Shown: positions 44,512 to 53,826, numbered from the stretch's first letter. The stretch is DNA of 64,000 nucleotides from Rhodanobacter ginsengisoli (GCF_042657065.1 NZ_JBHSNF010000001.1:1550001-1614000); one strand, 5' to 3'. Notes: generated by a model not told the origin, from the sequence alone. Translations and numbers: made by a program.

Positions 44512-45176
44512 GGGCCGGCCACGTACTTGTCGAAGAAGGCGAGGGTGCGCTGCAGCGCGAGTTTCGCGCTGGCCTCGTCGTAGGGCGCGCTGCCGTCGCG
44601 GTTGAACGCGTGGTCGGCGGGGTAGGTGAACACGTCCATCTGCGGCAGCGCCTCGCGGTGTTTCGCCACCATCTCCGGGGTGATGTGCTGATCCTTCTCG
44701 CCGAAATGGAACATCACCGGTGCCTTCGGCGCCTCGTGCAGGAACGGCAGGTTGCGCGCACCGTAGTAGCTCACCGACGGCAGGCCCAGCCGCAGCGCGG
44801 CCAGCAGCGCCACGGTGCCGCCCCAGCAATAGCCGACGGTACCGATCCTGCCGGCCGAGGCAATCGCCTCGGCCGCGCTGGCGACATCTTCCAGCGCCCG
44901 CTCCAGCCCCAGTTCGCCGACCAGCTGCCGACCCCTGGCGTAGCCAGCCTCGTCGTAGCCCAGTTCCACCCCGGTTTCCAGGTGGTCGAAGAACGCCGGC
45001 GCGATCGCGGTGTAGCCGTATCCGGCGAAGCGGTCGACCACGCTGCGCATGTGTGCATTGACACCGAAGATCTCCTGGATCACCACCAGGCCGCCCTTCG
45101 GCTTGCCCGCGGGTTGAGCGAGATAGGCCCCGATGCACTGGGTGCCGCTGGTGGGAAGGTTGATGTGCTGGCCCAT
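44508..45176 (-). CDS. Dienelactone hydrolase-family protein
   Basis: 222-residue alpha/beta hydrolase. The nucleophile is Cys117 in GYCWGG, with Asp162 (FGEKDQHI) and His189 (PADHAFNR) completing the triad. In characterised members this opens dienelactones of chloroaromatic breakdown, but many homologues have other ester or lactone substrates. It is the first gene of the pyroglutamate run and is translationally coupled to the HIT gene. Its link to pyroglutamate is not obvious. Confidence 0.9.
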   Translation of the reverse strand: MGQHINLPTSGTQCIGAYLAQPAGKPKGGLVVIQEIFGVNAHMRSVVDRFAGYGYTAIAPAFFDHLETGVELGYDEAGYARGRQLVGELGLERALEDVASAAEAIASAGRIGTVGYCWGGTVALLAALRLGLPSVSYYGARNLPFLHEAPKAPVMFHFGEKDQHITPEMVAKHREALPQMDVFTYPADHAFNRDGSAPYDEASAKLALQRTLAFFDKYVAGP

Positions 45177-45241
45177 GGCGTGTCCCGGTTGCGTTCGAAG
45201 CCCTGGATGTTAGCTCCAGCGGCAGTGGCGCTGCGCTGACG

Positions 45242-45247
45242 TATAAT
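45242..45247 (+). promoter_or_regulatory. Candidate -10 element for rimO
   Basis: A perfect TATAAT is 40 bases before the rimO start. No good -35 is seen at normal spacing. Confidence 0.4.
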
Positions 45248-45286
45248 CGGCTGTTTCCGCGCACGTTTTCACGGTAACCCAGACCC

Positions 45287-46606
45287 ATGTCCCAGGCAGC
45301 ACACAAGATCGGTTTCGTCAGCCTCGGCTGCCCCAAGGCGCTGGTCGATTCGGAGCGCATCCTCACCCAGCTCAAGGTCGAGGGCTACGAGATCGTGCCC
45401 AGCTACGGCGCCGCCGATGCGGTGGTGGTGAACACCTGCGGCTTCATCGACGCGGCGGTGCAGGAGTCGCTCGACGCGATCGGCACCGCGCTCAACGAGA
45501 ACGGCAAGGTGATCGTCACCGGTTGCCTGGGCAAGCGCGAGGGACTGATCCGCGAGGCCTATCCCGAGGTGCTGTCGATCAGCGGTCCGCAGGACTACGC
45601 CAGCGTGATGAGCGCGGTGCATACGGCGCTGCCGCCCAGGCGCAACAAGTTCATCGACATCGTGCCGGACACCGGCGTGAAGCTCACGCCGAAGCACTAT
45701 GCGTATCTGAAGATTTCCGAAGGCTGCAATCACCGCTGCAGCTTCTGCATCATCCCCTCGATGCGCGGCAACCTGGTCTCGCGCCCGGTCGACGAGGTGC
45801 TGCTGGAGGCCGAGCGGTTGGTCAGGGGCGGGGTGAAGGAGCTGCTGGTGATCTCGCAGGACACCAGCGCCTACGGCGTCGACGTGAAGTACGCCGAGCG
45901 CCCGTGGCGCGACAGGACCTGGCGCACGCGCATGACCGAGCTGTGCGAGGGCCTGTCCGAACTCGATGCGTGGACACGCCTGCACTACGTCTACCCGTAC
46001 CCGCACGTGGACGAGCTGATGCCGCTGATGGCGGCCGGCAAGCTGCTGCCGTACCTGGACATCCCGTTCCAGCACGCCAGCCCGCGCATCCTGAAACTGA
46101 TGAAGCGCCCCGGCAACATCGACAAGACGCTGGAGCGGATCAACAACTGGCGCAAGGTGGTGCCCGACCTGACCATCCGCAGCACCTTCATCGTCGGCTT
46201 CCCCGGCGAGACCGACGCCGAGTTCGAGGAACTGCTCGACTTCCTGCGCGAGGCTAAGCTTGATCGCGTGGGTGCGTTTGCCTACTCGCCGGTGGATGGC
46301 GCGAAGGCCAACGAGCTCCCCGATCCGGTGTCCGAGGAACTGAAGGAAGACCGTCTCGAACAGTTCATGGCGGTGCAGGCGGAGATCTCCGCGGCCAAGC
46401 TGCAGCACAAGATCGGCCGCACCATCCGGGTACTGGTCGACGAGGCGGGTGCCGATGGCGCGGTGGCGCGTTCCGCCGCCGACGCGCCGGAGATCGACGG
46501 CACCGTGCTGATCGCCGACGGCCAGAAGCTCCGGCCGGGCCAGTTCGTCGACGTGGAGGTGGAAAGCGCCGACGAGCACGACCTGCACGCACGCCTCGTC
46601 GGCTGA
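45287..46606 (+). CDS. rimO: Ribosomal protein S12 methylthiotransferase
   Basis: Radical-SAM enzyme that methylthiolates an aspartate of ribosomal protein S12. The N-terminal UPF0004 domain binds one cluster with Cys15, Cys51 and Cys80; the radical-SAM cluster is Cys147, Cys151 and Cys154 (EGCNHRCSFC), and a TRAM domain ends the protein (about 375-439). Length 439 against 441 in E. coli. The motif VSLGCPKALVDSE distinguishes RimO from MiaB. Followed by a DUF3025 gene three bases later. Confidence 0.97.
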   Translation: MSQAAHKIGFVSLGCPKALVDSERILTQLKVEGYEIVPSYGAADAVVVNTCGFIDAAVQESLDAIGTALNENGKVIVTGCLGKREGLIREAYPEVLSISGPQDYASVMSAVHTALPPRRNKFIDIVPDTGVKLTPKHYAYLKISEGCNHRCSFCIIPSMRGNLVSRPVDEVLLEAERLVRGGVKELLVISQDTSAYGVDVKYAERPWRDRTWRTRMTELCEGLSELDAWTRLHYVYPYPHVDELMPLMAAGKLLPYLDIPFQHASPRILKLMKRPGNIDKTLERINNWRKVVPDLTIRSTFIVGFPGETDAEFEELLDFLREAKLDRVGAFAYSPVDGAKANELPDPVSEELKEDRLEQFMAVQAEISAAKLQHKIGRTIRVLVDEAGADGAVARSAADAPEIDGTVLIADGQKLRPGQFVDVEVESADEHDLHARLVG

Positions 46607-46609
46607 GCC

Positions 46610-47416
46610 ATGCGCTACCACGCGCCGTCGCGCGAGGCAGTCGACCCGGCGGTGTTCGGTCGGCTGCCGCTGGCGGACTGGCGCGAATACGCCACGCTGC
46701 TCGAAGGCGCGGCGTGGCCCTCGATCGAGCAACTCAATGCCTGCCTCCCGGCGCAGGCGATCCATCGCTTCGCGGCGCAGACGCCCGCGCTGCTGGCCGA
46801 CGGCCTGCACTACGAGCAGCGCATCGCCGAACACGGCCGGATCGCCACCCGCGAAGGCAACTGGCACGACCTGCTCAACGCGCTGGTCTGGCTGCGTCAT
46901 CCCGCGCTCAAGCAGGCCCTGAACCGGCGCCAGATCGCGGAGATCGCCCGCATGGGCCCCAAGCAACGCTCGCGCCCGCAATACGCGCTGACCCAGTTCG
47001 ACGAAGGCGGCGTCATCGTGTTGCTGCGCGATCCGGCCCTGCTGGCGCTATGGGATGCGCACGACTGGCATGGCCTGTTCTGGCAACGCCGACAGGCCTG
47101 GCTCGATGGCAGCATCCAGTGGTCGCTGTTCGGGCATGCGCTGCTGGAACTGGCCTTGAATCCGGGGAAGTTGCCGGTCGGCAAGGCGCTGGTGTTCCAG
47201 TCGAGCACGGCCGATATCGCGCCGGTGCAGGGCCTCTGCGTCGAGGCGATCCGCAGCGGTCGCCTATTGAATGATCCGCTGGAACTGCGCCCGCTGCCCC
47301 TGGCCGGTATCCCTGGCTGGCACGACGACAACGTCGGCGAGGCCTTTCATCTGACCACGCCGTGTTACCAGCGGCGGCGGGAAGGGCGGCAGTATCCCGC
47401 AGCGGTGGTTTGCTGA
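46610..47416 (+). CDS. DUF3025-family protein
   Basis: 268-residue soluble protein of the DUF3025 family. Conserved blocks include GNWHDLLNALVWLRHPALKQALN (about 83-105) and a Trp/His-rich middle. Members are found in proteobacteria and have no known function. It follows rimO with a three-base gap and appears to be part of a two-gene unit. It converges on the aldo/keto reductase gene. Confidence 0.85.
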   Translation: MRYHAPSREAVDPAVFGRLPLADWREYATLLEGAAWPSIEQLNACLPAQAIHRFAAQTPALLADGLHYEQRIAEHGRIATREGNWHDLLNALVWLRHPALKQALNRRQIAEIARMGPKQRSRPQYALTQFDEGGVIVLLRDPALLALWDAHDWHGLFWQRRQAWLDGSIQWSLFGHALLELALNPGKLPVGKALVFQSSTADIAPVQGLCVEAIRSGRLLNDPLELRPLPLAGIPGWHDDNVGEAFHLTTPCYQRRREGRQYPAAVVC

Positions 47417-47446
47417 GGCCCGTTCCGGGCGCGGGCCGGTCGGAAC

Positions 47447-48337
47447 TCAGGGCACGCCATGCCCCTTGCTGGCGACCCAGATCGCGTACCAGTCTTCGGC
47501 CTCCAGCCGGACGTCGAGTGTGGCGACCGCTTCGCGCAGGCCTTCGATGCGGCCGCTGCCGGTGATCGGGTGCGGTCGCGAAGGGTGGCGCAGGATCCAG
47601 GCGTAGGCCAGGCTGGCGAGGCCGATGCCGAGCCGCGCGGCGATCGGTTGCATCGCCTGGCGCACGCGCACGGCTTGCGCGTCATCGTCTCGGAACAGCC
47701 GGCCGCCGCCCAGCGGCGACCAGATCATCGGGCGCAGGCCCAGTTGCTGCGCCTGGTCGAGCGTGCCGTCGTCCAGCGCGTCCATCATCAGCGTGGACAG
47801 CTCGACCTGGTGGGTGACCAGCGGATGCTGCTGGTGCAGCAGGGCAAACTGGCTGGCGCGGTGGTTGGACACGCCCCAATGCGCCACCTTGCCCTCGCGG
47901 CTGAGCGCCGCGAAGGTCTGCGCCAGCGCACCGGCATCCATCAGGTAGTCGGGCCGGTGGATCAGCACCAGATCCAGTTGTTCGGTGTGCAGGTTGCGCA
48001 GTGACTGCTCGACCTGGGCGCGCACATAGGCGGCCGAGGTGTCGTAGTGATTCACGCGGTACGGCCGCTCCGCCGAGCGCAACCGGATGCCGCACTTGGT
48101 CACCAGCTGCATGCGTGCACGCAGTGCCGGCGCCGCCTGCAGTGCCTCGCCGAACAGCACCTCGGCGCGGTAGTCGCCGTAGATATCCGCATGGTCGAAG
48201 CTGCCGATGCCCAGCTCCAGCGCCTGTTCGATCCAGCGCACGCGGGCGGGCACATCGAGATTCCACTCGGTCAGCCGCCACAGGCCGGCGACGATGGGCG
48301 AGAGCTGGAGCGGCGGAGAGGCGTCGCGGGTCGGCAT
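47447..48337 (-). CDS. Aldo/keto reductase
   Basis: 296-residue (beta/alpha)8 NADPH-dependent oxidoreductase. The catalytic elements are the Asp of DHADIYGD with Tyr next to it, the Lys of LVTKCGI, and the His of LVLIHRPDYLMD. The C-terminal GSGRIEGLREAVATLDVRL is the cofactor-binding end. The sequence resembles YdhF-type reductases. Substrate unknown. Upstream in-frame residues are Pro/Ala-rich and do not look coding, so the ATG at 48337 is chosen. Confidence 0.88.
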   Translation of the reverse strand: MPTRDASPPLQLSPIVAGLWRLTEWNLDVPARVRWIEQALELGIGSFDHADIYGDYRAEVLFGEALQAAPALRARMQLVTKCGIRLRSAERPYRVNHYDTSAAYVRAQVEQSLRNLHTEQLDLVLIHRPDYLMDAGALAQTFAALSREGKVAHWGVSNHRASQFALLHQQHPLVTHQVELSTLMMDALDDGTLDQAQQLGLRPMIWSPLGGGRLFRDDDAQAVRVRQAMQPIAARLGIGLASLAYAWILRHPSRPHPITGSGRIEGLREAVATLDVRLEAEDWYAIWVASKGHGVP

Positions 48338-48643
48338 GGCGGCTTCGATGGTGACTGGGGCGCGCAGTGTGCCCATCGATCCGGGTCGCAGGCAATCGCC
48401 ACGATGGTCATGTCCGGAATCGACGACAAGGGCGGGAGGCGCTGTTGCTGCGCCTGGCACATGTTCAGCGATCCATCCGGCAGGGACGCCTTGCCGTACT
48501 CGCGTTCGAGTCCTGCTTCAAATGGCGGCATGCAACCGGATGCGGTTTGCCGATCGAGCTGATCCGGCGTGCTGGCTCCGGGTACCTTTGCATGGGTAGC
48601 GGCTGCTAGCATGTACGGCCTTCTATTCATTGACGAAAGCACC
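48338..48643. other. Intergenic region (306 bp) between divergent genes
   Basis: Divergent promoter region for the aldo/keto reductase (minus) and the sulfotransferase (plus). Several frames are open but none has good start or coding bias; the A/T-rich patch near 48590-48640 is the likeliest site of the sulfotransferase promoter. No strong dyad was found. Confidence 0.5.
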
Positions 48644-49480
48644 ATGGGCAACATCGTCTGGCTCGCTTCATATCCGAAGTCCGGCAACACCTGGTTGCGT
48701 GCATTCCTCGCCAACTTCATCGCCAATCGTGCCGATCCAGTGCCCCTGGATGAGCTGTCGAACTACGCGGAGGACGAGGCGAACCCGGATCTGTTCGGTG
48801 CGCTGGCCGGTCGGCCAAGCAGCAGTCTCGATATCAGCGAAATCGCCGCGCTGCGCCCCGCAGTACACGCGGCCATTGCCGAGCGCAGCGCGGGAACGCG
48901 CTTCGTCAAGACCCACAACATGGCGGGCAGCTTCGATGGTCACCCGCTGCACAACATGCAGGTCACGGCTGGAGCGATCTATGTCGTGCGCAATCCGCTC
49001 GACGTAGCGATCAGCATGACCCATCACTTTGGCATCGACACGGATGCCGCCATCGAGCGGCTTGGCAACGAAAGCGTGGCGACCGCAAACGACGAGTTGT
49101 TTGTCAGCCAGATTCTTGGTTCCTGGTCGATGCACGCACAGAGCTGGGCCGACATCAGGCACGACCGCGTGCTGGTGGTGCGTTACGAAGACATGATCGA
49201 GAAGCCGGTCAAGACATTCGTGAAGATCGCGAAACTGGTCAGCGCCGGTCAGGATCGCGCGCGCATCGAGCGCGCAATCCGGCACGCGGATTTCCGCAGT
49301 CTCGCCGCGATGGAGAAGCAGCATGGCTTTATCGAGGCATCCGACACCGGTGCGCGTTTCTTCCGCCGAGGTCGCCACAACGAGTGGCGCGAGCTGCTGA
49401 CCCGTGAGCAGGTTCAACGGGTCGTGGCGAGGCACCGCGAACAGATGCAGCGGTTCGGTTACGTGCCCGCCGGGTATTGA
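48644..49480 (+). CDS. Sulfotransferase-domain protein
   Basis: 278-residue cytosolic-type sulfotransferase. The PAPS 5'-phosphosulfate loop is LASYPKSGNTWLRAF near the N-terminus, and the 3'-phosphate-binding strand is IYVVRNPLDVAISMTHHF in the middle; RYEDM and a C-terminal RRGRHNEWRELL complete the family's order. PAPS is also the substrate of CysH encoded earlier. The acceptor (lipid, sugar, small molecule) is not evident. Start ATG 48644 is preferred over 48611 because the family begins close to the PAPS loop. Confidence 0.85.
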   Translation: MGNIVWLASYPKSGNTWLRAFLANFIANRADPVPLDELSNYAEDEANPDLFGALAGRPSSSLDISEIAALRPAVHAAIAERSAGTRFVKTHNMAGSFDGHPLHNMQVTAGAIYVVRNPLDVAISMTHHFGIDTDAAIERLGNESVATANDELFVSQILGSWSMHAQSWADIRHDRVLVVRYEDMIEKPVKTFVKIAKLVSAGQDRARIERAIRHADFRSLAAMEKQHGFIEASDTGARFFRRGRHNEWRELLTREQVQRVVARHREQMQRFGYVPAGY

Positions 49481-49682
49481 TCGCGGCCGTCTGGAACAGG
49501 AGCGGGTGCAAGGAAACGGCGCAATTCGCCCCAGCCGGGATCATCGCGAGACAGTCCACCCGGGTCGGCATGATTTCCCCGTCGCGCAGGTTGCGCTGGA
49601 AAACAACGAGGACGTCGAGTGCATGCCGCGTGCCTGATTCGCTCATGGGCCCCGCTGCGAGCCGGACCAGAGAGCACGGGGG

Positions 49683-50183
49683 TCAGTCGTACTTCACCGC
49701 CAGCACCGCGAACTGCGCCGGGCCGCCCGGCAGTTCGGCGTTGAACTCGTCGTCCATGCGCTTTTTCAGCACCGCCCGGGCGATCGGCGAGTCGATGCTG
49801 ATCCAGCCCTGCTTCGCGTCGGTCTCGTCGGGGCCGACGATGCGGTAATGCAGGATTTCGCCGGTGTCGACGTTCTCCAGCTCGACGCGGGCACCGAAGA
49901 ACACCAGGCCACGATCGCCCGGAGCGCCCTCGGCCACCTTCAGCGAGGGAATGCGCTTGGTCAGGTAGCGGGCGCGGCGATCGATCTCGGCGAGCTGCTT
50001 CTTGCGGTAGATGTATTCGGCATTCTCCGAGCGGTCGCCTTCGGCGGCGGCGGCGGTGATCGCCCGGACCACTTCGGGGCGCAGGGTGTGCCACAGGTAG
50101 TCGAGTTCGGCCTTCAGCCGTTCGAAGCCTTCGCGGGTGATGATCGGGGTCGAATGCGGGGCGGGCGGTCGCCAGCGGGTCAT
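49683..50183 (-). CDS. greB: Transcription elongation factor GreB
   Basis: Stimulates cleavage of backtracked RNA in RNA polymerase. The 166-residue protein has the N-terminal coiled coil (about 15-90) with its acidic tip (EGDRSENAEYIYRKKQLAEID) and the C-terminal FKBP-like domain (VFFGARVELENVDTGE ... GWISIDSPIARAVL). The AxDRxENAEY form separates Gre factors from other proteins; KKQLAEIDRRARYLTKR matches GreB over GreA. Stands alone on the minus strand. Confidence 0.93.
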   Translation of the reverse strand: MTRWRPPAPHSTPIITREGFERLKAELDYLWHTLRPEVVRAITAAAAEGDRSENAEYIYRKKQLAEIDRRARYLTKRIPSLKVAEGAPGDRGLVFFGARVELENVDTGEILHYRIVGPDETDAKQGWISIDSPIARAVLKKRMDDEFNAELPGGPAQFAVLAVKYD

Positions 50184-50253
50184 GCGGTATGCATCCGTTG
50201 TCCATCGTGTTGACGGGCAATCTTAATGCCTGCGATCGGACCGCGTGTGCATG

Positions 50254-50284
50254 AAAAAGGGCGGGCGCCTGTCGACGTCCGCCC
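50254..50284 (-). terminator. Terminator of the secreted hypothetical gene
   Basis: On the minus strand GGGCGG and CCGCCC pair over a 14-base loop, followed by five T's (50254-50258). It starts 23 bases after the stop codon. Confidence 0.8.
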
Positions 50285-50306
50285 CCGATCACGAGCTCAG
50301 GAACCA

Positions 50307-50735
50307 TCAGGGACCGTTCACATGGTCCAGCATCTCGCTGACGGTCATCGGCCCCGCCGTCATGGTGTCGGTGTGCGAGGCGATGAACTCGCGGAACTCG
50401 ATCGACGCCTTGGGTCCGATCGCCAGGCCCTTGGCCCGGGTGGCGTCGTCCTCCTTCTTCTGTTGCGCATCCGTCAGGACCGGCGAGATGGCAACGTAGT
50501 CCCAGGAATCGCCGTCCAGATGCGCATACCACTGGGCCCGCGGCAGGCCCTGTTGCTGGTCGACGGCGTCGCGACTGGCCATCCATTTGAGAAATGCCAT
50601 GTGCTTTCCGGGCGCGACGTGATAGAGCGAGACCATCGCGCGAGGTTCTTTTTCCGACGTATTGCTCTGGGACAGGGCGGCCGGAGCCGCCATGGCAAGG
50701 CCGAGCAATACGCAAGTGCCGAGTAAACGATGCAT
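50307..50735 (-). CDS. Secreted hypothetical protein
   Basis: 142-residue exported protein: signal peptide MHRLLGTCVLLGLAMAAPAALSQ, then a small alpha/beta domain with HMAFLKWMASRDAVDQQ and SWDYVAISPVLTDAQQ. The pattern of HV(A)PGKH near the start of the mature part is reminiscent of small stress-response or ABM-like ferredoxin folds, but no family can be named with confidence. GGGAGA lies upstream of the ATG. It has a clear terminator and is monocistronic. Confidence 0.65.
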   Translation of the reverse strand: MHRLLGTCVLLGLAMAAPAALSQSNTSEKEPRAMVSLYHVAPGKHMAFLKWMASRDAVDQQQGLPRAQWYAHLDGDSWDYVAISPVLTDAQQKKEDDATRAKGLAIGPKASIEFREFIASHTDTMTAGPMTVSEMLDHVNGP

Positions 50736-50919
50736 GAGATTCTCCCTGGACACCGAAGTGCCCGATATGCCGGTCCGACAGGCAGCAGGGGAGTGCCGAC
50801 AGGGCTCCCCCGTGGGGCGGTGCACACTCTTCAGAAGCGGGGAATGACGCCGCTACGCTACTCCTGCCATCGGCGAGGCCGCAATGGCGGCCCACGGGGC
50901 CGCTGCTGCGAGGCGGGGA

Positions 50920-52176
50920 TCAGCGAGGTGGCACGGTGCTGTCGTCGAGTTGCCGTGCGGCGGCCTGCATCGCCGGTTGCAGCGGATGCCCGGGCCACGC
51001 CGATGCCAGCTGGCCCAGCAAGCGCATGGCTTCGGCGCGTTGCTCCGGTTGTTCGCCCAGCAGGCGGGCGCTGAGCAGTCCGTAATGCGGTGCCTGCGGA
51101 TCGCGCGGCCAATGGGCGAGGTAGCCGCGGCCGAGTTGCAATGCCATCCGGCTCATGCCCAGCCGGGCAGCCAGGTCGGCCAACTCGCCGCAGCTGCGCG
51201 GATCGTCCGGTAGGAAATCGGCGTCGAGCCCGATGCATTCCTGCAGTACGCCGAGCGCGCGGCGCGATTCACCCTGGGCGATCAGCGCGGCGATCCAGAT
51301 CTGGCCATGCACCAGCAGGGCGTCGCGCAGACCCTGCTGCTTCAGCAGCCGGCGGTAGGCGAGATGCAGCGAGGCCGGGGCGGCCCGGTCGCGCAGTCGC
51401 GGCACCAGCAGGTCGAGCGCCGCGCGCGGCTGCTCGCGCGCCAGGGCTTCCACTTCGTCGAGCAGATCCCGGTCATCGTCCTGATGGTTCTGCGTGGCCA
51501 GTACGCGGGCTTGCGGCTGCATCCCGAATTGCTCGTGACGCTGGTGGATCAGCACGCCCATCAGATGAAAGTTGAACAGGGTGGCGTAGTTGGCCACGAA
51601 GTAGAACAGCGGCAGTGCGAGCAGTCGCGGCAGGATGATCTCGGCGCCGTGCTGCGTCATGCCCACGATCAGCGCGATCAGCAACTGCACGCCGATCAAC
51701 AGCAGGTAGGGCAGGCCGAAGCGCGACATCACCTGCAGCCAGGTCAGTGGATTCAGGGCATGCGCCACGCTGCCGTCCAGTGCCAGCGACATCGCGATCG
51801 CCGGCAGGCTGACCGCCATCAGCGCGGTGACCAGCCAGCCGCCGCCACCGAAGTTCAGTTTCACCAGCAGGGTGAGTACGGTGGACCACAGCAGGATCGC
51901 CACCAGCGCCCAGCCGCCGTGGCCCGGCTCGGCGAACTCCGGTGGCTGCGCGAAACCGTCGGCGCTGTGGCGCAGGCATTCCAGCGCATACAGGTAGGTG
52001 GCGGCCCAGATCACCAGCTCCAGCAGCCAGCCGGCTACCGGCAGCAAGCCCAGGTAATGCGCCAGGGTGAACGCGGCAAGGGCGGGCAGGGCTGCGGCGC
52101 GGAATGGATAGCGCAGCGCTTCCAGCAGCTGTCCGGACAACGGCTGGCGGGGATCGATCAGCTCGATTTTCGACAT
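50920..52176 (-). CDS. Membrane protein with helical-repeat C-terminus
   Basis: 418-residue protein. The N-terminal half has six or so hydrophobic segments (DUF4013-like; WLLELVIWAATYLYALECL, LVAILLWSTVLTLLVKL, FGLPYLLLIGVQLLIALIVGM). The C-terminal half (about 235-418) is soluble and composed of TPR-like helical pairs (ALDLLVPRLRDRAAPASLHLAYRRLL). It is followed by the YjgR ATPase gene upstream on the same strand (12-base gap), suggesting a two-gene unit. Function unknown. Confidence 0.7.
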   Translation of the reverse strand: MSKIELIDPRQPLSGQLLEALRYPFRAAALPALAAFTLAHYLGLLPVAGWLLELVIWAATYLYALECLRHSADGFAQPPEFAEPGHGGWALVAILLWSTVLTLLVKLNFGGGGWLVTALMAVSLPAIAMSLALDGSVAHALNPLTWLQVMSRFGLPYLLLIGVQLLIALIVGMTQHGAEIILPRLLALPLFYFVANYATLFNFHLMGVLIHQRHEQFGMQPQARVLATQNHQDDDRDLLDEVEALAREQPRAALDLLVPRLRDRAAPASLHLAYRRLLKQQGLRDALLVHGQIWIAALIAQGESRRALGVLQECIGLDADFLPDDPRSCGELADLAARLGMSRMALQLGRGYLAHWPRDPQAPHYGLLSARLLGEQPEQRAEAMRLLGQLASAWPGHPLQPAMQAAARQLDDSTVPPR

Positions 52177-52188
52177 GCCAGAACCGGC

Positions 52189-53697
52189 TCAGCGCTTGCC
52201 GCCGAAGATCCCGCCCAGCACGCCACGCAGGATCTGCCGCCCGAGCTGGCTGCCCATGGTGCGCACCATCTGCTTGCCCATCGTCTCGACCATGCCCTGC
52301 CGCCGCCCGGTGCCGAACAGGGCGTCATGCACCGCGCCGCCCCAGGCGGAGCCTGATTCTGCCGCGGTGCCCTTGTCGGGAGTTTCGGCGGCGACTCTGG
52401 CGGCATCGGCGGCCTTGTCGTCGGCGCGCCTGGCCAGCATTTCGGCCGCCGATTCGCGATTGATCGTGGTGTCGTACCGGGCGCCGACCGGCGAGCGCTG
52501 GCGGATGGTGGCGCGCTCGGCCTCGGTGATCGCACCGATGCGGCAGCACGGCGTGGTCACCAGCACCTGTTGCACCGGCGTGGGCACACCACCGTTGGCG
52601 AGGGTCGAGGCCAGCGCTTCGCCCACCGCGAGCCGGGTGATCGCTTCGGTGACATCGAGTCCTGGATTGGTCACGAAGGTTTCCGCCGCCGCCCTGACCG
52701 CCTTCTGGTCGCGCGGGGTGAACGCGCGCAGGGCATGCTGGATGCGGTTGCCGAGCTGACCGAGGATCACGCCCGGCACGTCATCCGGATTCTGCGAGCA
52801 GAAATACACACCCACGCCCTTGGAACGGATCAACCGCACCACCTGCTCGACCCGCTGCAGCAGCGCCGGCGAGGCATCGTCGAACAGCAGGTGCGCCTCG
52901 TCGAAGAAGAACACCATCTTCGGCTGGTCCAGGTCGCCCACTTCGGGCAGTTGCTCGAACAGCTCGGACAGCAGCCACAGCAGGAAGGTGGAATACAGCC
53001 GCGGCTTCATGATCAGCCGGTCGGCAGCCAGCACGTTGATGATGCCGCGCCCGCTCATGTCCTGGCGCATCAGGTCGGCGAGCTCCAGTGCCGGCTCGCC
53101 GAAAAACTGGTCGGCGCCGTCGCCCTCGAGCTTCAGCAGCGCACGCTGGATCGCCGCGATGCTCTGCGTGCTTATCAGGCCGTAACGGGTGGAGATGTCC
53201 CTGGCGTTGTCGGCGGCGAACGAGAGCAACGAGCGCAGGTCGGCCAGGTCGAGCAGCAGCAGCCCTTGCTCGTCGGCGACCTTGAACACGACTTCCAGCA
53301 CACCCTCCTGGGTGTCGTTCAATTCCAGCACGCGACCGAGCAGGGTCGGCCCCATCTCGCTGATGGTGGCGCGCACCGGGTGGCCGAGCTTGCCGTAGAT
53401 GTCCCAGAAGATGACCGGGTTGGCCTGGCCCTTCCAGTCGCCGAGCTGCAGCCGGGCCAGGCGCGCCTTGAGCTTGTCGCCAGGTTCGCCGGCGGCCATC
53501 GCCAGTCCGGCCAGGTCACCCTTGGCATCGGCCAGGAAGCACGGCACGCCGAGCCGCGAAAAGCCCTCGGCCAGCACCATCAGCGAGACCGATTTACCGG
53601 TGCCGGTGGCGCCCGCGATCATGCCGTGGCGGTTGCCGTAGTGCGGGTCCAGGCTGACGCTCGTGCTGTCGTTGCGGCCGATCAGGATGTCGGTCAT
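52189..53697 (-). CDS. HerA/FtsK-like ATPase of the YjgR (DUF853) family
   Basis: 502-residue P-loop ATPase. Walker A GATGTGKS at 29-36 and Walker B KMVFFFDEAHLLFDD (about 262-276) are clear; the C-terminal tail (QLGRQILRGVLGGIFGGKR) is the conserved end of YjgR proteins. Members resemble HerA DNA translocases but their role is not established. The ATG at 53697 begins with MTDILIG, which matches the family. It may be co-transcribed with the membrane protein downstream. Confidence 0.9.
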   Translation of the reverse strand: MTDILIGRNDSTSVSLDPHYGNRHGMIAGATGTGKSVSLMVLAEGFSRLGVPCFLADAKGDLAGLAMAAGEPGDKLKARLARLQLGDWKGQANPVIFWDIYGKLGHPVRATISEMGPTLLGRVLELNDTQEGVLEVVFKVADEQGLLLLDLADLRSLLSFAADNARDISTRYGLISTQSIAAIQRALLKLEGDGADQFFGEPALELADLMRQDMSGRGIINVLAADRLIMKPRLYSTFLLWLLSELFEQLPEVGDLDQPKMVFFFDEAHLLFDDASPALLQRVEQVVRLIRSKGVGVYFCSQNPDDVPGVILGQLGNRIQHALRAFTPRDQKAVRAAAETFVTNPGLDVTEAITRLAVGEALASTLANGGVPTPVQQVLVTTPCCRIGAITEAERATIRQRSPVGARYDTTINRESAAEMLARRADDKAADAARVAAETPDKGTAAESGSAWGGAVHDALFGTGRRQGMVETMGKQMVRTMGSQLGRQILRGVLGGIFGGKR

Positions 53698-53826
53698 GGC
53701 GTTCCGTCCCCGTGGTGGTCGAGCGATTGTAGCGAGGATGCGGAAATTGTCGTGCGTGTGACCGGGTGCGTTGAGTCGAAGGGCGGCCCCGGCTATCGTG
53801 GGCGTTTTGCGCGGGTGAAGTTTGTG

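Noticed and set aside
45269..46981. A 570-residue minus-strand frame opposite rimO
   Set aside because: RimO is conserved and complete on the plus strand; the opposite frame has shadow composition.
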